Below are positions 55,660 to 64,000 of a stretch of 64,000 nucleotides of DNA, in pieces. Below the pieces are notes generated by a model. That model worked only from the letters and a program-made list of their open reading frames with translations, ran no database searches and was not told where the DNA came from. A program made the position numbers and the translations under genes. Source of the stretch: JAKLQR01 sp963753165. Lineage in GTDB: Bacteria; Nitrospirota; Thermodesulfovibrionia; Thermodesulfovibrionales; SM23-35. The stretch's first letter is position 1; every line of letters starts with the position of its first letter. The DNA lies in assembly GCA_963753165.1 (NCBI GenBank), contig CAVWBP010000015.1, positions 1 to 64,000 of the forward strand, written 5' to 3'.

Positions 55660-56940
55660 ATGGAATATGCAGGAACGACTCACTATGCAACAAACAGGAA
55701 GTTTGCAAGAACACCCTGTTCTCTCGAAATCGATTATTCTGTTTTTTCGAATGATGCAAAGCAGCGCAGATTGATAGACCTGAAAGCAAATGCGATCGAT
55801 ATGAGCAAGGCAGGTATCGGCATTCAGACCGACTATCCGCTTACGCCGGGTAATATTGTGTGGTTTAACAGCGGGATAGAAGAAAAGGTAGGATACGTGC
55901 GCTGGTGTACACAGGCTGACAGCGGATACAGGGCAGGGGTAGAGTTAGACGGGAAATATGTTGTCCAGCTCGATGAGGCAACTGAGGTGTTCAATAGACG
56001 GCTTGAGACGCTGGAAAAAAGATGCCTCGACCCGGAAGAAAAGCCTGATGAACTTTTACAGGCTACTAAAGAGGCGGTAGATGACGTGCTGTTATCCTGT
56101 GCAAAATTCGAGCAGCAGGTGCATGACAAGGATGTCATTCGGTCAACAAGGATACGGTTCAGGGAGAAAACGAATGCGATCCTGTCCAAAAGCTACTGTA
56201 TCAATCGCGCCCGTACATGGCCGCAGGGTCAGCAGGGTGATTACAAGACACTCGAAATCGCCTACAAGAATACCCCGTTATCAGAAGGCATCGGATACTA
56301 TCTGGACCGCTACCTGTTGGATTCAGACCTTGGCCCGGCAGTCAGGAACAGGATACAGAAACTCGAAGGAATATTAAGAGAAGAATTGAGAAAAAGAGAG
56401 AAACCGTCTGTTCTGAATATTGCCTGCGGCTCATGCCGTGAAGTGTTTACGCTGGCACGGGACATTGAGGAATCAGGCGCCCGCTTTACTTGTATAGACA
56501 TTGATAACGACGCCCTCTCTTTTTCAGCAAACCGACTTTCCTATACGAATATTTCCCCGCTTACCTCAAACCAGGTTGTGCTGCGAAAATACAATGCCCT
56601 CAGGATGTTCGACCATGAGCTGAACCTGAGTGAATTCGGGAAGCAGGATATTATCTACAGCGTCGGGTTCTTTGATTATCTTGATTCTGAATTCCTTGCA
56701 CGGCTGTTTAACAGCCTCTATAAGCTGCTGAATCCGGGCGGATTGCTTATTACCTCATTCAAGGATGCAAACCGTTACAGACATCAGGATTATCACTGGA
56801 TTACAGACTGGGACGGTTTCCTGCAGCGAACTGAAGACGAGTTCTTCAGGATATTTTCCGATGCTGAAATTCCGGAAAGTTCAATCACCGAAACCCGAGA
56901 GGAGTCAGGCGTCATAGTTTTTTATCTGGCAGCATCATAG
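55660..56940 (+). CDS. PilZ domain fused to a SAM-dependent methyltransferase
   Basis: A 426-residue two-domain protein. Residues 10-110 are a PilZ domain with both cyclic-di-GMP motifs (RKFAR and DMSKAGIGI). A helical linker of about 130 residues follows, then a class I methyltransferase: SVLNIACGSCREVFTLA (SAM motif I), FTCIDIDNDALSFSANR, QDIIYSVGFFDYLDSEF, and LYKLLNPGGLLITSF. It may methylate a target under cyclic-di-GMP control; the substrate is not known. It sits directly before the KS cluster, so a role in that pathway is possible but inferred only from location. The start is after GAGGGGGACCCC. Confidence 0.85.
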   Translation: MEYAGTTHYATNRKFARTPCSLEIDYSVFSNDAKQRRLIDLKANAIDMSKAGIGIQTDYPLTPGNIVWFNSGIEEKVGYVRWCTQADSGYRAGVELDGKYVVQLDEATEVFNRRLETLEKRCLDPEEKPDELLQATKEAVDDVLLSCAKFEQQVHDKDVIRSTRIRFREKTNAILSKSYCINRARTWPQGQQGDYKTLEIAYKNTPLSEGIGYYLDRYLLDSDLGPAVRNRIQKLEGILREELRKREKPSVLNIACGSCREVFTLARDIEESGARFTCIDIDNDALSFSANRLSYTNISPLTSNQVVLRKYNALRMFDHELNLSEFGKQDIIYSVGFFDYLDSEFLARLFNSLYKLLNPGGLLITSFKDANRYRHQDYHWITDWDGFLQRTEDEFFRIFSDAEIPESSITETREESGVIVFYLAAS

Positions 56941-57039
56941 CACGGAGTTGCTCTATTTGATATACTGTATGGGTTTCAGGGATATTAATCCGCCAGTCAT
57001 ATTGGGAAGACCTGATACGGCACGAGGGTATCAAGGATT

Positions 57040-58280
57040 ATGAAAAAAGCGGTGATTACCGGTATAGGAATAGTTTCCCCTGTCGGTATCGGCAAAGACG
57101 AATACTGGAATAGTCTTGTACAGGGCAAAACAGGATTCAGGCCGGTAAGTCTTTTCGATACCTCTGCGCTGAATGTCCATCGTGCCGGAGAGATCAGTGA
57201 TTTCGATCCTGTTGCCTTGCTCGGCAAGAAAGGGCTCCGGACGCTTGACAGAAGCACCCGGTTGATCAATGCTGCAGCAAAGCTCGCCCTGGATGATTCG
57301 GGGCTGGAGATAACCGAGGAAAATTCCCATTCGATCGGAGTCTCAATCGGCACTACCTTTGGAAGTCTCCGTAGCATCGCTGAGTTCGACAGGCAAGGCC
57401 TTGTCGAAGGACCGAAGATATGTCAATCCGTCACATTTCCCGAATACGGTAATTAACTCACCAGCCAGTCAGGTATCGATCCGCTTCAAGATCAAGGGAT
57501 TCAATACCACGATTTCGACCGGGTTTTGTGCCGGCCTCGATGCCGTCTCATATGCAGCCGATTTTATCCGGCTTGGCAGGGCAGATGTTGTGCTTGCAGG
57601 CGGGGTCGAGGAGTTATGTGAAGAAACATTTCTAGGATTTTATAAGCTCGGATGTCTGTCAGGGATGGATGGTGCAGAACCTCTCTGTTGCCCTTTTGAT
57701 GCGAGGAGAAATGGGACTATACTTTCAGAAGGCGCTGCGGTTCTTATTCTTGAGGAAGAAAATCATGCCCGTGCAAAGAGGCAGAGATATTTATGCAACC
57801 GTGGCCGGCTACGGCAATTCCTTTGATCACAAAAGCGGACAATGGATTTTTCTCATAAGGGGATAGGGCTGCAGACATGCGATAAATCTTGCCCTGAAGG
57901 AAGCGTTTCTGACACCAGAGCAGATAGATTATATTGCATCATGCGCAAATGCGACCAAAGGTCTTGACAGAATGGAAACATCAGCAATCAAAGATGTCTT
58001 CGGTAAATATGCGTATGACATTCCTGTAAGTTCGATTAAATCCATGATAGGAGAAACTTTTTCGGCTTCCGGAGCGCTCTCTCTTGCAGCCTCGACAGGG
58101 TGTCTCTACCAGGGGATTCATCCCGCCAACAGTAAATTACGAAGAGAAAGACACGGAATGCGATCTCGACTACGTGCCGAACACAGCGAGACAGAAAATG
58201 ATACGAGAATGCACTTGTGCTTGCATGCAGACCCTTATGGCAATAATGCAGCAATGGTGGTCAAGAGATACGGAGGGTGA
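57040..58280 (+). pseudogene. Beta-ketoacyl synthase homologue, KS-beta/chain-length-factor-like, frameshifted
   Basis: A FabF-type ketosynthase fold (GIGIVSPVGIGKDEYWNS, VLAGGVEELCEETFLGF, SSIKSMIGE). All three catalytic positions are changed relative to the partner KS at 58717: ISTGFCAG has Phe where the active-site Cys should be, the His of AHGTGT is Cys (ASCANATKG), and the His of LGHT is Glu (IGET). This pattern resembles the KS-beta subunit of type II polyketide synthases. Frame breaks occur near 57430, 57775, 57860, 58110 and 58190, but the quoted motif regions are each in clean stretches. The total length is about 410 residues, as for KS proteins. The stop lies 2 bases before FabZ. 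Confidence 0.8.
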
Positions 58281-58282
58281 CA

Positions 58283-58724
58283 ATGGAACTTGACATCAGG
58301 GCAATCAAGAAACTGATTCCGCAGAGATATCCTTTTCTCATGATTGACAGAGTGCTCCATGTCGAACCGGGGAAAGAGGCTGTTGCGGTAAAGAATGTCT
58401 CAATCAATGAACCGTTTTTCGCCGGTCATTTTCCGGAAACTCCCGGTCATGCCGGGCGCCCTTATCATCGAGGCAATGGCGCAGACTGCGATTATACTCT
58501 TCGCTTCTGGAAACGAAGTTGCCGGTGAAGATACAAAGTCACTCTACTATTTCGGTTCTTGCAAGGCACGGTTTCTCCACCCTGTTGTGCCCGGTGACCA
58601 GCTGAGGATAAAAGTGGTAAATGTAAAATCTCTGCCGGCAGGCGCGTATGTTTCAGGAGAAGCTTTTGTCGATGATACAAAAGTTGCGGAAGCAGAGCTT
58701 GTGTTCAGCATGAAGAATGAATAA
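58283..58724 (+). pseudogene. fabZ: 3-hydroxyacyl-ACP dehydratase, FabZ type, one frameshift
   Basis: A FabZ-type dehydratase of about 146 residues. It has the start IKKLIPQRYPFLMIDRVLH, the active-site GHFPETP with catalytic His, and IIEAMAQT with the catalytic Glu. A one-base break near 58440 (GHFPETP to VMPGALIIEAMAQ) is the only defect. It removes water from beta-hydroxyacyl-ACP. It lies 2 bases after the KS-beta gene and overlaps the next KS by 8 bases. Confidence 0.88.
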
Positions 58725-59929
58725 ACGGGTAGTCATAACAGGGCTGGGTGTTGTTTCCTCTATCGGAATCGGATGGCAGGAATTCTGGGATAATCTGCTC
58801 AAGGGCAAATCAGGCATAAGCCCTGTTGCATCAATCGATACTACGAATCATTTTACGCATAACGGCGGAGAAGTAACGCATTTCGATCCCCGGCAATTTA
58901 TTGCTGAAGACAAAATACAACAGTACAACCGGTCGTCACAGTTTGCCGTGGCGGCAGCAGATCCTCGCGAAAAAAGATGCCCGGCTGTCAGAAGACCTTC
59001 TGCAACCGGAAAGGATAGGAATATGTATAGGAACGACTACGGGATCGATACAGGCTATCGAACGAATTAATGATAAAAGGCTGTCACAACAGGATGATTG
59101 GAAGGAATTTGGTAAGCCAACTCCCACCGCATACAACCCCTGCAGCAGTTGCGAGAGAAATTGGAGCAAGCGGTCCGAATTGCATGATTTCAACCGCATG
59201 CGCAGCAGGGAATTATGCCATAGGGCTACGGCTTTGATCTCATTCGTTTCGGCAGGGCGGATTTGATTTTTGCAGGGGGTTCGGATCCCTTCTCAAGAAT
59301 ATCATTCACCGGGTTCAACCAGTTTTCAGCAGTAGCGCCGGAGAAGTGTCAGCCCTTTGACAAGAACAGAAAAGGGATGATGGTGGCCGAAGGATCTGGC
59401 ATCCTCGTCCTCGAATCCCTGGAGCATGCAGTACAGAGAAACGCTCAGGTCTATGCAGAAATATTAGGATACGGGCTCAGCTGCGATGCCCAGCATATGA
59501 CGCAACCGTCAGTAGAAGGGGTTGCCTGGTGCATGAGAAATGCAATGCGGGAAGCCGGTATATCAGAGGAGCAGGTTGATTATATCAGTGCTCATGGCAC
59601 AGGTACCCAGGCCAATGATAAAACAGAATGCGCAGCGATTAAAGATGGTTTTCGGTGAACGATACAAGAAGCATCCCGGTCAGTTCTATCAAGTCAATGC
59701 TCGGGCATACCATGGGAGCAGCATCTGCAATCGAAGGCGATTACCTGTGCCCTTGTTGTAAAGAACGATATCATCCCCCCGACCGTTAATTTTCAGACAC
59801 CCGATCCTGAATGTGATATTGATTGTGTGCCCAATAAGGCAAGGCAACATCCGTGCTACCATAGCCCTGAATAATTCCTATGCGTTTGGAGGGAATAATG
59901 CATCTCTCGTGGTGAAGAAATATCTATGA
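58717..59929 (+). pseudogene. Beta-ketoacyl-ACP synthase (FabF-type, catalytic), frameshifted
   Basis: A FabF-like condensing enzyme. It starts MNKRVVITGLGVVSSIGIG and keeps the catalytic triad: CMISTACAAGNYA (Cys), YISAHGTGTQANDKTE (His), SSIKSMLGHTMGAAS (His). The frame is broken near 58960, 59010-59020, 59105-59120, 59225, 59650, 59735 and 59850 but the protein can be reconstructed at about 405 residues to NNASLVVKKYL. It probably pairs with the KS-beta protein encoded upstream as a heterodimer. The start overlaps FabZ by 8 bases. Confidence 0.85.
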
Positions 59930-59953
59930 TACTGAAAAGGAGGCAATAATACT

Positions 59954-60207
59954 ATGCATGAACACATCGAAAAAGAGATAATCGCAATTATCTCGGATGT
60001 ATCAGGGTTTGATGAAGAAGAGATAACGCCTGATACAGAATTTACAACCAAGATTTGGAGGTAGATTCTATTAAAGCGATTGAGATTACAGTAGCCATTG
60101 AGAAGAAATATAAGATATCTGTTCGGGATGAAGATGTCCCCAATATCACAACAGTCCGACAGGCGGTGGATCTGATAGCAACCTTACTAAACGAGAAGGA
60201 ACTCTGA
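59954..60207 (+). pseudogene. Acyl carrier protein, one frameshift
   Basis: A small acyl carrier protein following AAGGAGGCAATAATACT. The start HEHIEKEIIAIISDVSGFDE is typical. The frame breaks near 60050 and resumes at LEVDSIKAIEITVAIEKKYK, where the Ser of DSIKAIE is the phosphopantetheine site. It ends LIATLLNEKEL. The reconstructed length is about 84 residues. It would carry the growing chain for the two KS proteins and FabZ encoded just before it. Confidence 0.85.
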
Positions 60208-60224
60208 AGATAGCGAGGACCATA

Positions 60225-61646
60225 ATGAACAGTACGACGTCATTATTATCGGCGCAGGGATTAGCGGCCTTGTATGCGGATGTTATCTCGCAAAGGCCGG
60301 GATGAAGGTGCTCATTGTGGAACACCACACATAAACCAGGCGGATATTGTACTTCTTTCAAAAGAAGGGATTTACTCTTTGATGCAGCAGCCCACTCTTT
60401 CGGAGGTTATAGGGAAGGGGACATGTCAGGGAAGATATCTTGAAGGATACTTGCAATCGACAATCGACTGAGATATTTACGATTTGATCCGTCAGATATT
60501 ATCGTACACCGGATTTCGAAATCTCTTTCTGGAACGACATCACAGAAACAATTAGAAGAATTGGAGAGTCTGTTTCCGGAGGAGAAGAACAATATTCAAA
60601 AATTTATTTCATTATTATATTACGATCATCGATGCCAATTTTCTCTATGAGATTAAGAAGTATGACTTTTAAGAATTTATTAGACATTATTTTCACAATG
60701 AGAAATTAAAAGCATCTTATCTTTCCCTGTTTTTGGCAATGGTGGATTGCCACCGTCTCGAATGTCTGCATTTATAGGAACAAAAATCTTTCATGAATTT
60801 CATCATTGACGGTGGATATTATCCAAAAGGTGGTATGCAGATGTCTTTCTGATGCATTGCAGATCAGATTTAAAGAATCAGGGGGGAATTGGGATTGTCC
60901 TGTAAGCTTGTCAAAAAAATAAAAGTAAAAAGATAACAGAATTGTAGGGTGTCGAATTAGAAAACAGGAGGACTTACTTGTCAAAATATGTTGTTTCAAA
61001 TTGTGATGCAAGACAAACTTTCTTAAGACTTATTGGGAAAAGTAAAATGCAAGAGGATTTTTCGTAAACAGTTAAAACCATGAAACCTTCGTTATCAGAC
61101 TTTATTTTCTATGTAGGTATGAAGAATACAATTCTTAGAGACTTCCACTAAAAGGGAACAATATATGGTATTCTTCCCCATTATGATTTGGATAAAGCAT
61201 ATTCGAGCTGCGAATAAAGGTGATTTCAAGAAATGTGGTGGATTTATGCTTCAGGTTTGCTCCTGATAACAAGACTAGTGTTTGCTTTTATCCCATGCAC
61301 CGTATAAAAACAAAAGATTCTGGAAAAAATAAAAAGGAATTATTCAAATGAACTTCTCATTGCAGCATTGAAGCAATATTCCATCCCGGAACTTATCAAA
61401 GTATATTGTATATAAAGATGCGGCTACCCCGTATACTCTTTATCGATATACCTTAAATTATAAAGGGGCTGCTTATGGGTGGGCGGGACACCTCACAACT
61501 AGCTGATCCTGATCTCAAAAAACCATCGTTTCTTAAAAGACTTTATTTGACTGGTCATTGGACGACACATGGGCTTAGGGATCCCCGGGTCGTTTATGTT
61601 GGTTATGATACAGCCAAGTCAATAATGAGAAGGAAAGAGAGAATAA
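60225..61646 (+). pseudogene. Phytoene-desaturase-like FAD oxidoreductase, many frameshifts
   Basis: The start (MNEQYDVIIIGAGISGLVCG) is an FAD-binding Rossmann fold, then GGYCTSFKRR and LLFDAAAHSFGGYREG, typical of CrtI/retinol-saturase-like flavoproteins. The middle part, 60480-61400, is fragmented by many indels and stops; legible fragments include IDGGYYPKGGMQM and FAPDNKTSVCFYPMH. The end (LADPDLKKPSFLKRLYLTGH and TTHGL...VVYVGYDTAKS) is the conserved C-terminal FAD region. The total would be about 475 residues. It belongs to the lipid/polyene cluster. The high density of breaks exceeds other loci, so real decay or very poor sequence is possible. The end coordinate is approximate. Confidence 0.7.
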
Positions 61647-61647
61647 T

Positions 61648-63868
61648 ATGGATCGCTATTATGAAAAAGAATTCAGTAGATATTGGAGTCTATAATTTCA
61701 ATGAATAGAGTTACTTATAGAGCAGGAACATATATGAAACTATCGCATTCAATATTGGACTCGTCGCTTGTTTTTGTCCGGTGTCTTGTTTTATCGTTGT
61801 TCTCAGTGTCCTTGGATTATCTTGTCACGCCTGAAAATTTCTCAAATTTCTTGATTACAGATTAATAGCGGCTTCAGTATTGTGTACTTCTTTATTTTTT
61901 AAACAGGCAGAAAGATCAGCAAGGCTTATCCAGTCTTTCTTGCCATTATCGTCAGTAATTGCTGTTTCATCGGTATGGTCGAATTAATGATACTCTCTTT
62001 TGGCGGCCATCACTCTACTTATTATGCAGGAATGATTATTGTTATATATATTCACTCTTGGTTTCATCCCTTCATCTGCTTCCATTAAGCACTTCTATTT
62101 GCAATATTGGCATACTGCTATTTATCTTTTCCCTATTCTGCTGTTTGATAAATTACTAACGTACGTGTTTTTTTCAACAACAATATATTTCTTTTCTCTG
62201 CTACTTGCATCGGTAGCACGTCTGGAGACATTATTAACGACGGAATTCTTGTAAAAAAGCTATCTCTTGAATATGATCTCTCTCAAGGAAAAAGCACAGC
62301 TTGAAATATACTCCACCCAACTCGAAGAACTCGTTCAGGAACGCACCAAGGAACTGAGCATTTCAGAGAAATGGCACAAGTCTATCTTCGATAATGCGAC
62401 CGACGGGGTTATCGTGCAGGACAGGAACGGGACGATCATGAACGTGAATAAAAAGGCCTGTGAGATCCATGGGTTTGAACGGGATTCGCTGATAGGAGTA
62501 AACATAGAATTGCTTGAGGCAAGAGGCGATAAGACACAGATTGACGAACGGAGAGAGCGGATTCTTCACGGTGACTCCATAATCTATGAGACCGAACATT
62601 ACCGGAGAGAAGGGGAAAAAGTAGACCTTGAAGTCAGCGCGAAGGCGATAGAGATAGGAGGAGAGATCTTTATCCAGTCGTTCTACCGCGATATCACGGA
62701 AAAGAAAAGGATACAGGAACAGCTCATGCATTCGCAGAAGATGGACTCTGTCGGAGCGCTCGCGGGCGGCATCGCCCACAACTTCAATAATATTCTGACG
62801 ACCATCCTCGGGTATTCGGAATTGCTCCTTGAATTCAGTGAACTGGACGAGACCTCAAAATTAAGGGTGCGGAACATCGAAAGTTCAGCACGGAAGGCGG
62901 GGGTGATGGTCTCGAAGCTCCTCAGTTTCGCGAGGAGGGAGACCCACGAGATCGTCCCGCTGAATCTCCATGACGTCATCAATGATTCGGTGCGGCTTTT
63001 CGAAGGCGTGCTGGACAAACGGATAGGGATAAAGATGGAATTGACCAGTACGCTTCAGAACATGGAGGGTGACCCCAACCAGATCGAACAGATTCTTATG
63101 AACCTCATGGTGAATGCACGTGATGCCATGCCTGACGGTGGTCTTATTACCATACGGACCGAGACGACGGATGTTGAAAAAGACCGATATGAGGCTCCTG
63201 CTTACATCATTCCGGGAAAGTATATAGTGTTAATAGTATCCGATACCGGCAGCGGGATTCCGAAACAGCTTACGAGTAAGATTTTCGATCCTTTCTTTAC
63301 TACAAAAGAGAAGGGCAAGGGGACGGGCCTCGGCCTTGCTACGGTATACGGGATCGTCAAGGACCACAACGGATATGTATCAGTGGAGAGTGAACCAGGG
63401 AAGGGGTCAACCTTTTCGGTCTATTTCCCTGCATCCGGAAAAATTATCAGGGGTATCGAAAAGCCTGGAATCGTCTCAATAAAGGGCTATGAGAGCATTA
63501 TGGTTGTTGACGACGATGTGGACGTGCTCAATTTTGTCAAAGAGATACTCGAAAACCATGGTTACAAGATTATGCCCATGAGCAATTCTCTGAACGCAAT
63601 CGATATGTTCAAGACCAATTTCGAAACTATTCAGCTTGTCATTACCGACATCATGATGCCGCTCATGGAGGGACCCGAACTGATAAAAACCCTAAAACAG
63701 ATAAAACCGGGGATCAAGGTTATCGGTATCTCGGGTTACAGTGATACTTCAGTAAGCAAAGACAAAATGGTTGACGCATTTATCAGGAAACCGTTCCAGA
63801 GTATGGAATTGCTTGCTGCGGTAAGGCGTCTTCTTGATACAGGGATCAGAAAATCACCACTTTATTAG
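61648..63868 (+). pseudogene. Membrane-bound hybrid sensor histidine kinase, N-terminal part frameshifted
   Basis: The ATG 61648 start (MDRYYEKEFSRYW) and the following 200 residues form a multi-helix membrane region (AFNIGLVACFCPVSCFIVVL, FLAIIVSNCCFIGMVELMIL, HTAIYLFPILLFDKL) that is broken by several indels between 61690 and 62270. From 62267 the frame is clean: a coiled coil (EELVQERTKELSISEKW), a PAS domain (SIFDNATDGVIVQDRNGT), HisKA with the H box (GGIAHNFNNILTTILGYSE), HATPase (DTGSGIPKQLTSKIFDPFF), and a C-terminal receiver with Asp (VITDIMMPLMEGPEL). The intact part would phosphorylate its own receiver. It follows the oxidoreductase gene closely and so may sense membrane lipid state. 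The cognate output protein is not seen. Confidence 0.85.
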
Positions 63869-64000
63869 GGCGGAAGCCCAGGTAAGTCCTCCCCCGAACG
63901 CTTCAAGAAGGATGTAGTCTCCCTCCTGTATTCTTCCCGTACGGACCGCCTCGTCGAGCGCTATCGGGATGGAAGCAGCAGAGGTATTCCCGTACTTGTC
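63854..64000 (-). CDS. fabH: 3-oxoacyl-ACP synthase III FabH, C-terminal end
   Basis: Only the last 48 codons are in the window. The reverse strand reads YGNTSAASIPIALDEAVRTG and ILLEAFGGGLTWASALIKW before a stop at 63854-63856, the conserved C-terminal segment of FabH with the catalytic Asn of NTSAA. FabH condenses acetyl-CoA with malonyl-ACP to start fatty acid synthesis. The gene overlaps the kinase stop on the other strand by 15 bases. Its presence next to the KS cluster suggests a larger fatty-acid region beyond the window. Confidence 0.9.
   Translation of the reverse strand, partial: DKYGNTSAASIPIALDEAVRTGRIQEGDYILLEAFGGGLTWASALIKW

Noticed and set aside
57040..60207. Standard aryl-polyene cluster
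   Set aside because: The expected AMP-ligase, ketoreductase, acyltransferase and exporter genes are not seen, and a carotenoid-type desaturase is present, which does not fit that class.

Overview
This 64 kb window comes from a Gram-negative bacterium. It carries outer-membrane proteins, a TolC-type efflux operon, TatB/TatC, SurA-like chaperones and MurA. The gene mix suggests an anaerobe of the Nitrospirota or a deltaproteobacterial-type lineage: AMMECR1, NfeD plus slipin, SbtA/SbtM, DUF4388-J-TPR and HD-GYP/PilZ signalling. That placement is inferred from gene content only. Most of the window is of medium GC, but the RND efflux genes (about 3.2-9 kb) look clearly richer in GC.

Layout. (1) 1-9.7 kb is accessory DNA: an IS110/IS1111-type transposase with a long noncoding flank, a frameshifted SPFH gene, and a complete but frameshifted RND operon (TetR, MFP, RND, OMF; minus strand). 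(2) 9.9-14.9 kb holds a sulfotransferase and then an operon with its own promoter: the RiPP precursor sbtA, the radical SAM maturase sbtM, a TVP38-family membrane protein and a disulfide oxidoreductase. The sbtA stop is a UGA that is probably read as selenocysteine, with a SECIS-like hairpin right after it. (3) 15-22 kb has moaC facing a tight six-gene minus-strand operon (PRC/MgtE_N/CBS protein, NRAMP-like transporter, mtnA, polyprenyl synthase, AMMECR1, DUF4388-J-TPR). (4) 22.4-28.2 kb is housekeeping: murA, alpha-glucan phosphorylase, a YrfG-like HAD, ffh, trxA. (5) 28.3-37.4 kb is a plus-strand run: outer-membrane protein, tatB, tatC, an unknown gene, HEAT, HD-GYP, hpt, queD-like, LuxR, PilZ, acyl-CoA dehydrogenase. 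(6) 37.5-47.1 kb is mixed: PPIase, DUF523/DUF1722, SRPBCC, cyclophilin-like, transketolase, adenine deaminase, cold-shock protein, DUF4398 and OmpA lipoproteins. (7) 47.6-55.5 kb has carB, SurA-like, purN, NfeD, slipin, TVP38. (8) 55.7-64 kb has a PilZ-methyltransferase and then a type II fatty-acid/polyketide-like cluster: a KS-beta-like protein without catalytic residues, FabZ, KS, ACP, a phytoene-desaturase-like oxidoreductase, a membrane-bound hybrid histidine kinase, and the end of fabH on the other strand.

Frameshifts are frequent and clustered (3.2-8.5 kb and 57.4-62.3 kb, with single cases elsewhere). The interrupted reading frames stay conserved on both sides of each break, so many are probably sequencing or assembly indels. 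The stretch 60.4-62.3 kb is worst and could be real decay. Genes crossing such breaks are reported as one locus with the breaks listed.

The strongest signals for follow-up are the probable selenopeptide precursor with its SECIS, the KS/KS-beta lipid cluster, the NRAMP homologue lacking the usual metal-binding methionine, and three covarying hairpins upstream of carB.
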